From NCBI RefSeq assembly GCF_018320785.1, contig NC_054872.1, positions 24,510,769 to 24,574,768 on the forward strand: DNA of 64,000 nucleotides, in the 5' to 3' direction. Below, in pieces: positions 45,081-57,339 of the stretch. The DNA comes from Cheilinus undulatus. Taxonomy: Eukaryota > Chordata > Actinopteri > Labriformes > Labridae. The notes under the pieces are model-generated. The model made no database searches, had not been told where the DNA came from, and saw only the letters and a list, made by a program, of their open reading frames with translations. The first letter of the stretch is position 1, and every line of letters starts with the position of its first letter. The position numbers were made by a program, and so were the translations under genes.

Positions 45081-46095
45081 TGAGGGGATACAAAAGGAGA
45101 AATATCATTCAGTAGTGTATTTAGGGGATTACTTGTCATTGATATCAGACTGAAAAACTAAATTTCTCTGGGATTTAGAAGTATATCTTCGTATATCTTT
45201 TTTACCCCTCTAAGCTGAATGCAGTGTTTAATAGCCAGATCAGACTACAGAATATTTTTGATCTTTTTACAATGGCACCACCTTAGACTTTACAACTATC
45301 TTGCCCTGTCTTGGTTGACAGGCTGGCAACACTACAATTGTGATCTTGCAAAATCACTGTAAGCTGTTATCATGACGTTATCTGCTGTCTTTTCGATTGC
45401 AAGTTCATAGGTTGTTGGGGAAGTGGGTCAACGAGTGTCAGCCATGGCATTAACAGAAGTGCTGCGTGTAATGATAGCAGTCTTGTGCTCTGAAAAAAAA
45501 AAACAGAAAAAAAAAAGAGAAAAAACATTGCGACCTCATCGTTGTATATCCAGAAGAGTACAACATGGGCTGGCTAGATGTCTGTGTAGGTTCTCGTCTT
45601 GGACAAGGGGGCAGTTGGACTTATTTGAGGTTCTTGAAGACGTCTGCCTCTCCTCCAAAAGACCTTTTTTCAGTTCTGGTCTATAATACACTCTATGCAT
45701 GGCAGGGTGTGATGCATTTCTGGTGGAAAATAATGCGGCCTGAGAACTTCTGCCCAACAGCTAGGCCAAAACAGAACCTTCTGTCATTATTCTCCAAAAG
45801 CTACATTCATTGTTGCCACCTTTGCAGTAAGATGATGTTTGAAATCTCATCCCTGCTGGATATTCTACAGTCATCTGTGAGTGATATATTAGAAAATGGA
45901 AGCATTTAGGAACAACAGCAACTCAGCCAAGAAGGAGGAAACCATGTACAATCACAGAGTGGGCAAAGCTTGCTGATTCCACAGCTTAAGAGTTCTGAAT
46001 TTTCACTGACATTGATTTGAAAACAAAAATTGTGAAGTAGGAGCTTTATGGAATGGGTTTCCATGGCTGAGCAGCTGCACGCAAGCCTCACATCA
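45081..46095. other. no feature recognised (intron of the zinc-finger gene, inferred)
   Basis: Intron-like sequence upstream of the acceptor at 45080 on the minus strand. An A-rich stretch lies at 45490-45525. Open frames near 45536-45909 have no recognisable domain. Confidence 0.4.
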
Positions 46096-46097
46096 CT

Positions 46098-46751
46098 AAT
46101 ACTGTTTTCCCACTAAAATTAGCATGTAAAAGCATGTTTTTTTTAAAACATGGGTAAACCCGCCAACAATCGGTAAGTGACTCCTTCCCCATTGCCAGCA
46201 GACCCGTGTCTGATGGCCAGCAGATGAGCTGCGTGGCTGTTTTTTTTTTCTCTCTGATGCATCATCAGCATGCCGAAACACAGCTAGGTAAACAATGGAC
46301 ATGGTAGTGGACTGTTTTCCGTACTTTGTACTTTTGTCCCCCTTTCAAAATATACAAACAGTGCAAACTGAACGACATTCGAGGGCTGATGATATGAAGG
46401 CGGATGGAATTTGTTGCTGAGATGGCAAAGAGTTGCAGAAGTTACAGACGGAGGAGACAACAATGACGGAGGAGACAACAACGCCCATCTCTCTGCTGCC
46501 AGCGTCCTTTTGTTGCCCCAAGTTACAGGCACGATATTATGACATAGGCATGTTACGCCGAAGTCATCCTGCGTTCACCCGGTTGTGACATTCCCACTGG
46601 AGCTGATCAGAGGCGTGCCAATAAAAACCAGTGTCCATTGCAGGGTCAGTCGACACGGGTGTGAATGCCGATTACAGCCTTTCCCACTTCCCACAGGAGC
46701 AGATTGTAAGCGTGTTTAAACAGGTTTTTCGGCCAGTGGGAAAGGGGTGTA
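46098..46751. mobile_element. putative non-autonomous hAT-like transposon
   Basis: The left end TGTTTTCCCACTAAAATTAG pairs with the right end, which reads ACCCCTTTCCCACTGGCCGA on the opposite strand. Fish MITEs with the TTTCCCACTG core are common. The ends are diverged and no target duplication is certain. Confidence 0.5.
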
Positions 46752-46944
46752 AGTCAAGTGCCAAGTGTCAGATGGGGTAAAGCACACCAACACTGGACAG
46801 TGGAGCAGTGGAAACATGTTGTGTAAAGTGATGGATCATGCTTTCCTGTTTAGCAGTCAGATGTGTGAATCTGGGTATGGGGGATGCCAGGAGAACATTA
46901 CCTGTCTGGCTACGCTGTGTAAACTGTGAAGTTCGATGATGGAG

Positions 46945-47400
46945 GCGTAACAGGATGAGACTGTTTTTCAGAGTTTGGGCAGGACCCCCATCTCAAGTGA
47001 AGGACAACCATAATGCTTCAGCATACCAAGATATTCTGGACAATGCCATGTTTCAACTTTGTGTCAACAGCTTGGGGAAGGCCCTTTCCTGTTCTAAAGT
47101 GACTCTGCCCCAGTGCACAAGAACAAGGAATATAAAAAAATGGTTTGATGAGTTTGGTGTGGAAGAACTTGACTGACCCACACAGAGCTCTAACCTTCAC
47201 CCCATCGAGCAATTTTGGGATGACCTGGAACAGAGTTTGCAAGCCAGACCTTCTAGTCCAAAATCAGTGCCTGACCTCATAAATGCTCTACCGAATGAAT
47301 GGGCACAAATTCACACAGACATACTCCAAAATCTTGTAGAAAGCCTTCCAGGAAGAGTGGAGGCTGAGTTTGCACATCTACTAGCTATGATATGGTAGTT
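46945..47400 (+). mobile_element. Tc1 transposon, C-terminal transposase remnant
   Basis: The frame reads FFRVWAGPPSQVKDNHNASA, then ILDNAMFQLCVNSLGKA, then IKKWFDEFGVEELD, a stop, HPIEQFWDDLEQSLQARPSS with the catalytic Glu, and finally NEWAQIHTDILQNLVESLPG. This is the C-terminal half of a Tc1 transposase. The second Asp motif (QHDNAP in relatives) is degraded. Terminal repeats were not found. Confidence 0.75.
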
Positions 47401-48268
47401 GAGCTGTTGTCCTGCAAAGCTCAGACAGACTCGCAGCCCAAAAGTTGCTCTGGCTTCCTCCACCTTTTGTTGAAGCTGACACAGCCACTTGCAATACACA
47501 ATGTATGGGGACAAGTCTTCAATCACGTCTCATGCAGTGTGTGGCAGACGCGTGCACTTGGCCTAATGATGCCACGTCTCAGCACTTTATGCTGGTATTT
47601 AAGTTGGCCTAGTGTATATGCCACACTCAATTTTTTAAGTGAAAAATAGGTTTTCAAAGTGCTGAATTTTTGACAACTATTTTGCATCACACAACTGTTA
47701 AGCCCTTGAGCCTCTAGTTCCTAGCATTCCTTAGCATAAATCCTTGTATCTACAGTATCAGCAAGACGCTTACCAATTTCACCTGACTTTACTTTGTGGC
47801 ATTATTCTTCTGCTGTGGAGCAACAGCAACTCCAGTTTGTGCCTCTCCTCCATATATGTCTTGGTAACTTTCCTTTAAAGTCTCAGAATCTGAAAGGTAG
47901 TGCACACCTGCTTCCTCTTCAATTTCAAACACCACTTAAGTGTCTTCTTAAACATCGATTCTGTGACAACTGCTCAGAGAACAAAAATTATGCCCCTAGG
48001 AGATTTTGAAAGTATCTGTCATCACCGACTGGATGTTCCATCATCAGTTCCCAAACATAAGCACAACTATACCTTTTTCTCAGCCAGGATGTAATCCATA
48101 TTCTTTTCCTGTCTCCCACCACATCTGCCAGACAGAGCACATTAGGACAGCCAGCTGATGATGCCAATTGTGAGCCTGGAACTCTTGAGACTTTTGGGGA
48201 CTTTAATGATTAATTCCACTATAGTAAACCCCATAATGAACGTCTTTTTACCCACTTTAATCGAATTA
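47401..48268. other. no feature recognised
   Basis: Unassigned sequence between a Tc1 remnant and the 3' end of an L2 LINE. Confidence 0.45.
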
Positions 48269-48269
48269 C

Positions 48270-50645
48270 TCAACTCAACTCAACTCAAACTTTATTTATA
48301 AACCACGTTTAAAACAACCGGGGTTGACCAAAGTGCTGTACAGATCAAAGCAGTGCAGATACAATACCAAGATACATAAACACAGTGCAAATATATATAT
48401 ATTAAAAAGTTAAAAATTTAGTTAAGATTTTGCCGGATGTCCACTCAACCTTGATTAAAAGCCAGGGAGAAGAAGGGAGTCTTTAGAGATAATTTAAAAA
48501 CCTCAATTGATTCCGCAGAGCGGACATGTCAGGGCAAGTTGTTCCAGAGTCGAGGGGCAGCCGTCACAAAGGCTCGGTCACCTTTGGTTTTGTACCTTGT
48601 TTTGGGGGTGACCAACAACAACTGACTAGATGATCTTAGTGTTCTGACAGGAACATGGTAGTGGAGGAGCTCAGTCAGGTACTAGGGGGCTAGGCCATTA
48701 AGAGCTTTAAAAACAAACAATAAAATTTTAAAATCTATTCTAAAAGCAACCGGGAGCCAATGCAGTGAAGCTAAGACAGGGGATATGTGGTCACACTTGC
48801 GTTTGCCAGTGAAGAGACAGGCAGCTGTGTTTTGTACCAGCTGCAGGCGGTGCAAGAGTGACTGGTCTAGGCCAATATATAGTGAGTTACAGTAATCCAG
48901 TCGTGTGTTAATAAAAGCATGGATTACAGTCTCAAAGTCTCTGTATGGCAGGTATCCCTTTACTTTTGATAAAATCCTCAAATGGTAAAAACAGTTTTTA
49001 ATGACTGAGCTAACCTGGTGATGACCGGATGCTCGGAGTAAGGGGGCCCAGAAAACCAGCTGGAAAATCTGCTGGACCACATCCAAACATTATGATTTCT
49101 GTCTTGTTTTCATTTAAGTGCAAAAAGTTTGCGGCCATCCAGGACTTTACATCATTTAGGCAGTTGAGCAATGTTCCAACAGAATCATTGGATTTTGAAG
49201 TTAAAGGCAGGTAAATCTGAACATCATCGGCATAACAGTGGAAAGAAATATCATATTTTTTGAAAATTGACCCCAACGGCAGCATATAGAGCAAGAAGAG
49301 AACCGGCCCGAGGATGGAGCCCTGGGGGACCCCAGAGGTAAGAGGAGCTAAGGATGAGGTGAATTCACCTAGATGCACAGAGAAACTCCAATCAGAAAGG
49401 TAGGAGTGGAACCATGAGAGAGCAGAGCCTGTAATGCCCACCCACTGCTCCAGTCGTGCCAAGAGGATCCCATGATCAACAGTGTCAAAAGCAGCTGTTA
49501 AGTCAGAAGCACCATCATGGCAGGGTTTCCTGTGTCAGCAGTTACCAGCAGATCATTAAAAACACGTAATAATGCTTTTTCAGTGCTATGACGTGGTTTA
49601 AAGCCAGATTGGAATTTCTTGTAGATATCATTTGCCACCAAGAAAGACTGAAGCTGAATGAAAACCACTTTCTCTAAAATTTTTGACAAAAATAGTAGTT
49701 TGGAGATTGGTCTGAAGTTGGACAGCACGGAGGGGTCCAGATTTTTCTTTTTGAACAAAGGCTGCACAACAGCAGGTTTGAGAGCAGCTGGAACACATCC
49801 AGTGCTGAGGCAGGAATTATTCTCTTATTTATTAACAGGGCCTACCGTTCTGAATACCTCTTTAAAAAGACAAGAGGGTATGCTGTCTGAGGGACAGTTC
49901 GTAGGCCGCAGATGCTTAACTACAGTGGCCAGTGAGGGGAGGGATACAGGCTCAAACTGATCCAAAACAGCATGCAAAGGAGGAACAGTGAGATCAGACC
50001 TTGGGCCAGCAGAGGAGAAAGCAGAAGGTCTAAGAGTAGAGATTTTTTCAATGAAAAATTTGAGAAAACTCTCACAGAGGGTGAGCAAGGGTACTACTGG
50101 AGAGTTATCACATGGATTTACAAGGGAGTTAAAAATGTTAAAAAGAACCTGGGGCTTCTGACTATTACAAGAGACAAAATTGGAAAAATATTCCATTTTA
50201 GCAGCTTTAACAGCACTGTGGTAGACGGACAGGCTTTCAAGAAGAGCTTGTTTAGAGACATGGAGCTGATCTTTTTTCCACTTTCTCTCAGCGCGCCGGC
50301 ATGAGCGCCTGAGATCACGCGTGGAGTCGTTTAGCCACGGTTCAGAAAGTGCTTTAGTGCATCTAATTCTAAAAGGCGCAACAGAGTCAAGGATATCCGC
50401 ACATGTAGCATTAAAACTATCTAACAGTTCTTCAGCGTTGAAAGTGCGATTATCACACAAAGTGCTAGATGTATCACCAAAAATGACACTCATCATACAT
50501 GGCTGAAAACTGTGATGCAGTCTAAGGATTAATTGAGCACAGACGGCGTGTAGAAACACCAGTTATAGACTTAGAACAAGGAACTGAAACAGTGAAAAGC
50601 ACAGGCATATGGTCAGAGATACACGCCGATTCGCAGAGATCATTT
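48270..50645 (-). mobile_element. L2-type LINE, 5'-truncated
   Basis: Read on the minus strand this is the 3' half of a non-LTR ORF2. It begins with the end of the endonuclease (SDHMPV region near 50620). An RT N-terminal linker follows at 50559-49825 (EPWLNDSTRDLRRSCRRAER, VVKHLRPTNCPSDSIPSCL). Next are RT blocks SNFRPISKLLFLSKILEKV and FQSGFKPRHSTEKALLRVFN, then TSGVPQGSILGPVLFLLYM, the catalytic CYADDVQIYLPL, and the thumb/C-terminus (RLDYCNSLYIGL, HISPVLASLHWLPV). About 48290-48480 holds RTLRSSSQLLLV and the 3' UTR ending AAATAAAGTTTGAGTTGAGTT, a (TTGAG)n tail. Stops and frame changes show it is inactive. Confidence 0.9.
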
Positions 50646-51060
50646 ATTACCATTAGCCTGAATGCCAACTCGAATGCTAACCGCTATTTTTGTTTCGGTC
50701 CGTCAGCCAGTTGCAGGCTGTTCCATAATCATGTCATGCTGCCTGAGTAGAGCATGAAGGAGAGAAAGAAAGAGAGAGAAAGCCTGTAAGGTAGCCCCCT
50801 GTATTATTGTATTTTGATATTTAGCCGTAAAACTCAATAATAGGCAGAAAAACAACTTTAGGGTCATAGAGATGCTGTACATTATGATTCTATTTGTTAA
50901 GCCATGTTCTGAGTCAAATATAGTTCTAAAATAGTTCGCTAGTCTGCACAGTCAGTCCAGAAAGTTCACAACAGTATCGGATCAGTACTCAGTATTGGCC
51001 GATACTAACATCTCGGTATCGTGTTGAATGGAAAAAACTGTATCGGAACATCCATAATGG
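50646..51060. other. unassigned with a hAT-like end
   Basis: About 50970-51056 (GTATCGGATCAGTACTCAGT, GGCCGATACTAACATC, TGTATCGGAACATCCATAAT) resembles the right end of a GATCGG/CCGATA-type hAT. A GA-rich microsatellite lies at 50758-50785. Confidence 0.45.
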
Positions 51061-52214
51061 ATTTATTTCAAATTCATCTGGGAATGCTCCCCTAGAAAGC
51101 ATTTAGGGAGGACGACTTTAAAAAAATCTTCAGAAAGTGATTGGAGGAAAGTTCTGTGCGTCACATTCATGACACGCCAATCAGAGTGACAAGAAAAACA
51201 AGGTTGTTCTAATGCGCTTTTCCTGAGCAGACAGACTACCGCTGCCATCGATGGGAATGGGGAAGCTCTACAATAAATACATTTATGCCAAGGCCAATCA
51301 AGAGATCAGAACAGAGGAATCTTCTCTGCAAAGACAAGCTTTTAGTATGACATCCAAGCTAATAGCTAACGTGGCAGCAGCAATTGGAAACACAGGAAAA
51401 CTTTATCCCTTACAATCACAAACCCATACCGAAGAAGACCATGAGGAGAGTGAAAACATCTTTTCCGTTTCAGTGCAGCTCTTTTCTCTTGTTTTGATGA
51501 AGAAATATTGTCCAGTTATATCAAAAGTGGTGATAGCATGGTGAATGTGCAGGTCACGTCTGTCCACGAGAGCGTTTTGGAGTTGTTGGATTGTGTATTT
51601 GATGAGTTTGATGAGGGAAAGCCGGAAATACTGGAGGTCTCCGTAGTGTTAGCTGAGCAGCTGGCATATTAGCCCCCCAGATCTCAAAACAGCTTGCACC
51701 GATAATAAAGGAAACAAACCTATTACTAAGACTATAGGGATTATGGCAATGGGTGAATTTGCCCAAGTGTTGAAGTATCCCTTTAAGAGTAAATTGGTAA
51801 TCCTATGTAACTGGTTTATCCTCTTTAAAATCAAGTTAGGTTCTGCATGAAAGAGCTTTTACGGTGCCAGTTGAGACTGAAAGGTTATTCCGTTTGTTCA
51901 TGTATCAATACAACAACGCACGGTGATAGTAGTACTATACAAAACAATTCAAAAATGAGGCAGAGCACGAGATGTGGCAAGATAGCAATGCAGTGTAGCT
52001 TAGATAGTGTTTCATTGTTTGGCAAATCCAATAGGGAAGACTTTCAGGGTACTAACAGGACATCCTTCAGGCAGTATTGAGAAGAGTAAAGCAAAAGAAA
52101 GGTTATCAAAAGACCTCTTGTAACTTTAAAGCTCTGAAACTTTCAAGCAGATGGTATCATGACTGATGTCGAAGGACTTGGCAGAGCTGCTTTATCTATT
52201 ACAGCTTTTTGGCA
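51061..52214. other. no feature recognised
   Basis: No supported gene. Short open frames only. Possible diverged repeats, but none with ends I can pair. Confidence 0.4.
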
Positions 52215-52225
52215 CAGGAAGAAGC

Positions 52226-52558
52226 TCATCCATCCATCCATTTTCTATACCGCTTATCCTGTTGGGGGTCGTGGGGGGCTGGAGCCTATCCCTGCTGTCA
52301 TTGGGCAAGAGGCGAGGTACACCCTGGGGGTCACAGTGCAGACATATAGAGACAGGCAACCAGGCACTCTCACATTCACACCTATGGCCAATTTAGAGTA
52401 ATCACTTAACCTAATGAGCATGTTTTTGGTGGTGGGAGGAAGCCAAAGAGAACCCACCCACGCACAGTGAGAACATGCAAACTAAAGGCCTGGAAGTGAA
52501 ACCAGGGACCATCTTGCTGTGAGGCAACAGCACTAACCCCTGCGCCGCCGTGCAGCCC
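52226..52558 (-). mobile_element. tRNA-derived SINE, full-length
   Basis: On the minus strand the head GGGGCTGCACGGCGGCGCAG then GGTTAGTGCTGTTGCCTCAC carries pol-III box-like motifs. A conserved body follows (GGGTTCTCTTTGGCTTCCTC, CCAGGGTGTACCTCGCCTCT), and the 3' end is TAGAAAATGGATGGATGGATG. An 11-bp target duplication CAGGAAGAAGC lies at 52215-52225 and 52559-52569. A deleted relative lies at 25103-25233. Confidence 0.92.
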
Positions 52559-52569
52559 CAGGAAGAAGC

Positions 52570-53234
52570 CAAAAAGAAGCTTTTTGTCCAATAAGCACAA
52601 AAATGATAGACTTAGTGAATTGATAATATTTCTGAAGTTAATAAAAGCAGTAAAATAAACTAAAACCTAAATGACTGGTGGACACAAACAATTATATGCC
52701 ATTCCAAAATACAGATAAGGGAAAACAAGCTTTAAAGTGTTGTTCTGTACCTTTGAACAAAGACTATGGACTTGCTCTCCCCCCTCAAGTCACCTGCAAC
52801 TCCAGCCCTAGAGCAGGTATAATAAGCCTCCCTTGTGTTTTCGACTACAGTTCAGACTTTGGAAGCAAACCAGCATCAAAGCCATCCCCAGTCAAATTAC
52901 TGCCACAGAATGGATTTCTGCAACACTGTCATCACTACTTTAAATGTATGCCTTGAGTTAACGCCATTAACACAGCAGAGACGTTTGACAGACAACAGCT
53001 CAGGCAGAGCCCAGTTGTTCCTCTTCTTTGTTGGAGGTTTAATAGCAGTTAGCAAACACTTGTCAGTATTACCGCCACGAAGCTTGACAGGAAATACTGT
53101 TGCATTTCTTTTTATTTATTTACTTATTTGAACAGTTTGGGCAGATTCATCGTGTGGCTACGAGCATTGAACCATGACCCCTGAACCATGACGGTTCAGT
53201 AAGAATACAAAAAACACTACATCCCTAGAATTGG
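52570..53234. other. unassigned; hAT-like scrap near 53150
   Basis: ACCATGACGGTTCAGTAAGA near 53187 resembles the CCATGACGGTTCGGTACG end of hAT elements. No gene is supported. Confidence 0.35.
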
Positions 53235-55226
53235 TACATACATTCATGGACCAAAGTATTGGCACCCCTGGAATTTTTCTGGAAAATGCACAATTTTTGC
53301 CAGAAATTGTTGCAATTACAAATGTTTTTGGTGTACACATTTATTTCCTTTATGTGCATTGGAACAACATAAAAAAAGCCAAAATTGACATAATTTTATA
53401 CAAAATTCAAAAACAAAAATTGGCCAGACAAAATTGTTGGCACCCTCAACTTAATATTTGGTTGCACACCCTTGGGAGAAATAACTGAAACCAATTGCTT
53501 CTTATAACCACCAACAAGCTTCTTATACCTCTCAAATGGAAGTTTGGACCACTCCTCTCTTGCAAACTGCTCCAGGTCTCTCAGATTTCAAAGGTGCCTT
53601 CTTGAAACAGCAATTTTGAGATCTCTTCATAGGTGTTCAATGGGATTAAGATTCAGACTCATTGCTGGCCACTTCAGAACTCTCCAGCGCTTTGTCTCCA
53701 ACCACTTCTTGGTGCTTTTTGAGGTTCTGAGGTATGTTTGGGGTCACTGTCCAGCTAGAACATCCATGACCTCTGATGCAGACCCAGCTTTCTGACACTA
53801 GGCCCTACATTGCGGCTCAAAATCTTTTCTTTTCTCCAGATTTCATGATTCCTTGCACACAGTCAAGGCACCCAGTGCCAGAGGAAGCAAAAAAGACAGC
53901 AACCCAAAAACATCTTTGAACCTCCACCCTGTTTGACTGTAGGTACTGTGTTCTTTTCTTTCAGTGTTCTTTCATTCAGTTTTCTTAAAAACAGTAGAAT
54001 AACCTGCTTTTCCAAAAAGCTCTACCTAAGTCTCATCTGTCCACAAACTGTTCTCCCAGAAGGATTGAGGCTTACTCAGGTACATTTTTTCAAACTCTGG
54101 TCTGGCTTTTTTATGTCTCTTTGTCAGCAGCGGGGTTCTCCTCGGTCTCCTGCCATAGCACTTCATCTCATTCAGATGACAACGTATGGTCCGAGCTGAC
54201 ACTTTTGCACCTTGAGTCTGCAGGACAGTCTGAATTTGTGTGGAAGTTGACTGAGGATGTTTATCCACCATTCAAACTATCCTGCGTTGCATTCTTTTGT
54301 CAATTTTCCTCTTCCATCCACGTCCAGGGAGATTAGCCACAGTACCATGGGTTATAAACTTCTTGATTATATCACGCACAGTGGACAAAGGAATTTCAAG
54401 ATCTCTGGAGATGGTCTTGTAACCTTGAGATTGTTCGTATTTTTTCCAAAATTTGCTTCTTAAGTCCTCAGACAATTCTCGGCTCTTCTTCCTCTTCTCT
54501 ATAATTGCTGTGATACACACAGGCACACAACACAAAGTTTGATTCAAAAAATTCCTTGAGGCACATTATCTGCCTCAAGGCTTCCTTAAATCAGTCCTGT
54601 ATATACCCCCATGCTGTAAGCCAGGACATCGCACCATGTGTTGCATGGCGTGCTGTGTTTCGCACGAAAGGCTATTTATTGGCACAATGCACTTGTTTTT
54701 GCTGTTACTATAACGTAACATGCATGATTTGAGGTGTGAAAATCTCAAATGAAGAGAAGTGGATGCATTGATGTTGACAGGCACGTGCCCTGCGTTTTTA
54801 TGCATCCACTGGCTGTGGCTTCATGGCAAATATGGCACCACACCTGCACTGATGAACTTACAAAGATCTCTGAGTTTTCGTACTGCCTGCATGACTCACT
54901 GCAGACTTCAGGGGATTGACCCGACCCCATCAGGCATCAGGATTCAAGTCCTGTTTTGGTGCTTTCCCCTCTCTCTCACATGCACACGTTATACAGTTAA
55001 TTATAAATCATTTAAATTCAGCACACAGACATCTTGATTACAGTGTATTTTTCAAAAAGTGTCTGCATCCCGAAATAATTTGATAAGACTTATATATAAT
55101 GAATTGATACCAATAAAATAGAAACACACTATTGCCACAGACAGAGACTGAAACTAAATAGGTCAAAGTTCATCATCATACAGTCAGGATTCAACAGGTC
55201 ACAGAGGCAGCTTTATCACTTAAAAT

Positions 55227-55834
55227 TAAGGGTGCAACGGTACAGGTAACCCACGGTATGGTCCGTACCTCAGTTTTTGGTTCACTCTTTTCGGTTCAGT
55301 TTCGGTACGTGTTTTGTGCGCATAGCTGATGGATGTGTGATGGTGAGATGAGAAGGAGACATGACACAGCGTGGAAACAAGTCGAGTTGCTCCACTGTCT
55401 TGTGTTTGGGAAGCATTATATCAGGATGCTTATGCCGTCTACAGTTTTCATTCCCTCATCGTTGTATTTGACGGTGAAACTGAAATTAACCCATACCGCT
55501 GATTTGAATGAAGCTGGTGCTTCTTCAAATGTCTCAACTCCTCCGCTCGTTTTCTTTTTTCTGCTTAAGTGTGAGAGTGGCAGCATGAACCCGGCTCTAA
55601 AACAGCATGAGAGAGGCTGTGTGGGTGGAGCAACAACAATGATTGGACATTAACTCGTGGGGAGGGCTTTTCTCCTGCCAGGACAGATGCATATACAGAC
55701 ACACAAAATGGCCTGTAAAGCATCAGTGCAAAATGAATTACAAATCCGAAAATCCACAGTCCACAAGGGCGTGTTGTCCCATGCAGAGCAGACTGAACGG
55801 TTCGATATTTTACAGAGTAACCATTGCATCCATA
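55227..55834. mobile_element. small hAT-type transposon with perfect 8-bp duplication
   Basis: The left end TAAGGGTGCAACGGTACAGG pairs with the right end, which reads TATGGATGCAATGGTTACTC on the opposite strand. CTTAAAAT flanks it at 55219-55226 and 55835-55842. At 608 bp it has no transposase. Confidence 0.85.
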
Positions 55835-56432
55835 CTTAAAATGTGTTCTCCATGTCAGTGGATGGTTTTAAAAGGTCATATTTTTTATGGTGGATGAACT
55901 CACAAACACAAAATGAGCAAAAATTTAAAGTGAACACCCTTTGAAGAATAGGCCATATTCCTGTATTCTAAAGGTTCACCTTTCAGACATCATCAGACCT
56001 CTATGTGAATGATGAAACTTTATTCTTGCTATAATTTGAAACACTACATTCATGCATAAAGTAGAGAATGTTAAAATGATTAAGTGTCCCTTTACTTTAA
56101 TGACAAACTGGAAAGTAAATATAAACTATTATAGAAGAAATAGTGTTGGCACCCAAAAAATTTAGAGAATCCCTAAAACCCCAAATATGGCATAATCTAA
56201 TTTAATTATTTAACTTTCTTCCTTGTAACTTTAAGAAATGTAAATTGCCATCAGAACTTAATTGTACTTTAATTTTTTTTTTTAAAGTACCTGTTAATAC
56301 CAATTTTTAATCAAGAAGTAGTACATTTAAGGGGCCCAGCTTCTTTTCTCATTTGTCTAGTACCACTTCTCTTAAAAAAGCAAAAGTGACTGATTTAAAA
56401 AATGCAATATTTCTTATTACAGTACTTGATTA

Positions 56433-57061
56433 CCGTAGTTTCTGCACTATAAGTCACACTTTTTTTCATAGTTTGGCTGGTCCTGCGACTTATAGTCAGG
56501 TGCAACTTACATATCAAAATATATATAATTTAACATGTTCTTTAATGTTAACTCATACTGACTGACATGCACAAGGAGTAAACATTACCGAAAAAATGAA
56601 TGAAAACGGTAATCGAGAAGCAGAAAGAAAGTTTGGAGTGAGTGAGAAACTTGTGAGGGACTGGCTAAAGGCAGAGGTTACTCTTACTGCAATGAAGAAA
56701 ACAAAGAAAGCTAATCGCGGGCTGAAAGCAAGATGGCCAGAGCTGGAGGACCGAGTCCACAGATGGGTGCTTGAACAATGTGCTGCCGGAGAGGCTTGTC
56801 AATGGTGCAGTTACGTCTCCATGCCCTGGTAGTTGCCAAGGAGAGGAATACAAATGACTTTGCAGGCAGGCCTTCTTGGTGTTACCGCTTCACGCAACGC
56901 AAGTGCCTCTCTATCAGAGCACGGACAACAGTGTGTCAATTTCTAAATAAATGCGACTTATAGTCCAGTGCGACTTATATATGTTTTTTTTCCTCTTTAT
57001 GACGCATTTTTTGATTGATGCTACTTATACTCCGGAGCGACTTATAGTCCAGAAAATACGG
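56433..57061 (+). mobile_element. pogo-like non-autonomous transposon with HTH remnant
   Basis: The ends CCGTAGTTTCTGCACTATAA and (opposite strand) CCGTATTTTCTGGACTATAA are flanked by TA (56431-56432 and 57062-57063). From 56596 the plus strand encodes NGNREAERKFGVSEKLVRDW, a psq/CENP-B-like helix-turn-helix of pogo transposases, then KKANRGLKARWPELEDRVHRWVLEQ. After frame changes, CYRFTQRKCLSIRARTTV follows. The DDE domain is absent. Confidence 0.85.
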
Positions 57062-57339
57062 TAATCACCAGAAGAATGGATAGAGTACTTGATTACAAAT
57101 AGAATCAATTACCGCAGCCCTAATTTTATCCAGCCCATTTTTGAGTTTTGTGTAAAATTAAGTCAATTTTGGCTTTTTTCTTCTGTTTTTTTTTTTCTGT
57201 GTGTGTTGTTCCAATGCACACAAATGAAATAAACAAGTGTACACCACAAACATTTGTAATTTCAACAATTTCTGGGAGAAATTGTGTATTTTCTGGAAAA
57301 ATTCCAGAGTGCCAATACTTTAGTCCATGACTGCATGTA

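Larger units (their letters stand above)
54541..57122. mobile_element. hAT transposon, inverted copy of 6683-8318
   Basis: The right end, read on the opposite strand, is TAGGGCTGCGGTAATTGATT, matching the left end of copy 1. Collinear inverted matches include the TTAAGTGTCCCTTTACTTTA region near 56085, the TATAATGAATTGATACCAAT region near 55100 and GCACATTATCTGCCTCAAGG near 54562. The last 40 bp of the other end are missing, so the target duplication cannot be confirmed. It carries two separate younger insertions. Confidence 0.85.
53237..57337 (-). mobile_element. Tc1/mariner transposon, host of nested insertions
   Basis: Long inverted ends (CATACATTCATGGACCAAAG and, opposite strand, CATGCAGTCATGGACTAAAG, similar for over 150 bp) are flanked by TA (53235-53236 and 57338-57339). 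The minus strand encodes a decayed transposase. The HTH region comes first (RELSEDLRSKFWKKYEQSQG, RDLEIPLSTVRDIIKKF), then an in-frame TGA, then VDKHPQSTSTQIQTVLQTQG and RHKKARPEFEKMYLSKPQSF. The first catalytic Asp is in WTDET, and frameshifted C-terminal pieces follow (KKWLETKRWRVLKWPAMS). About 2.6 kb of foreign sequence separates the coding part from the right end. Confidence 0.9.

Noticed and set aside
49825..50559. 244-codon minus-strand frame as a host gene
   Set aside because: Its content (KAAKMEYFSNFVSC, CPSDSIPSCLFKEV) is the RT linker region of an L2 LINE, continuous with RT motifs downstream.
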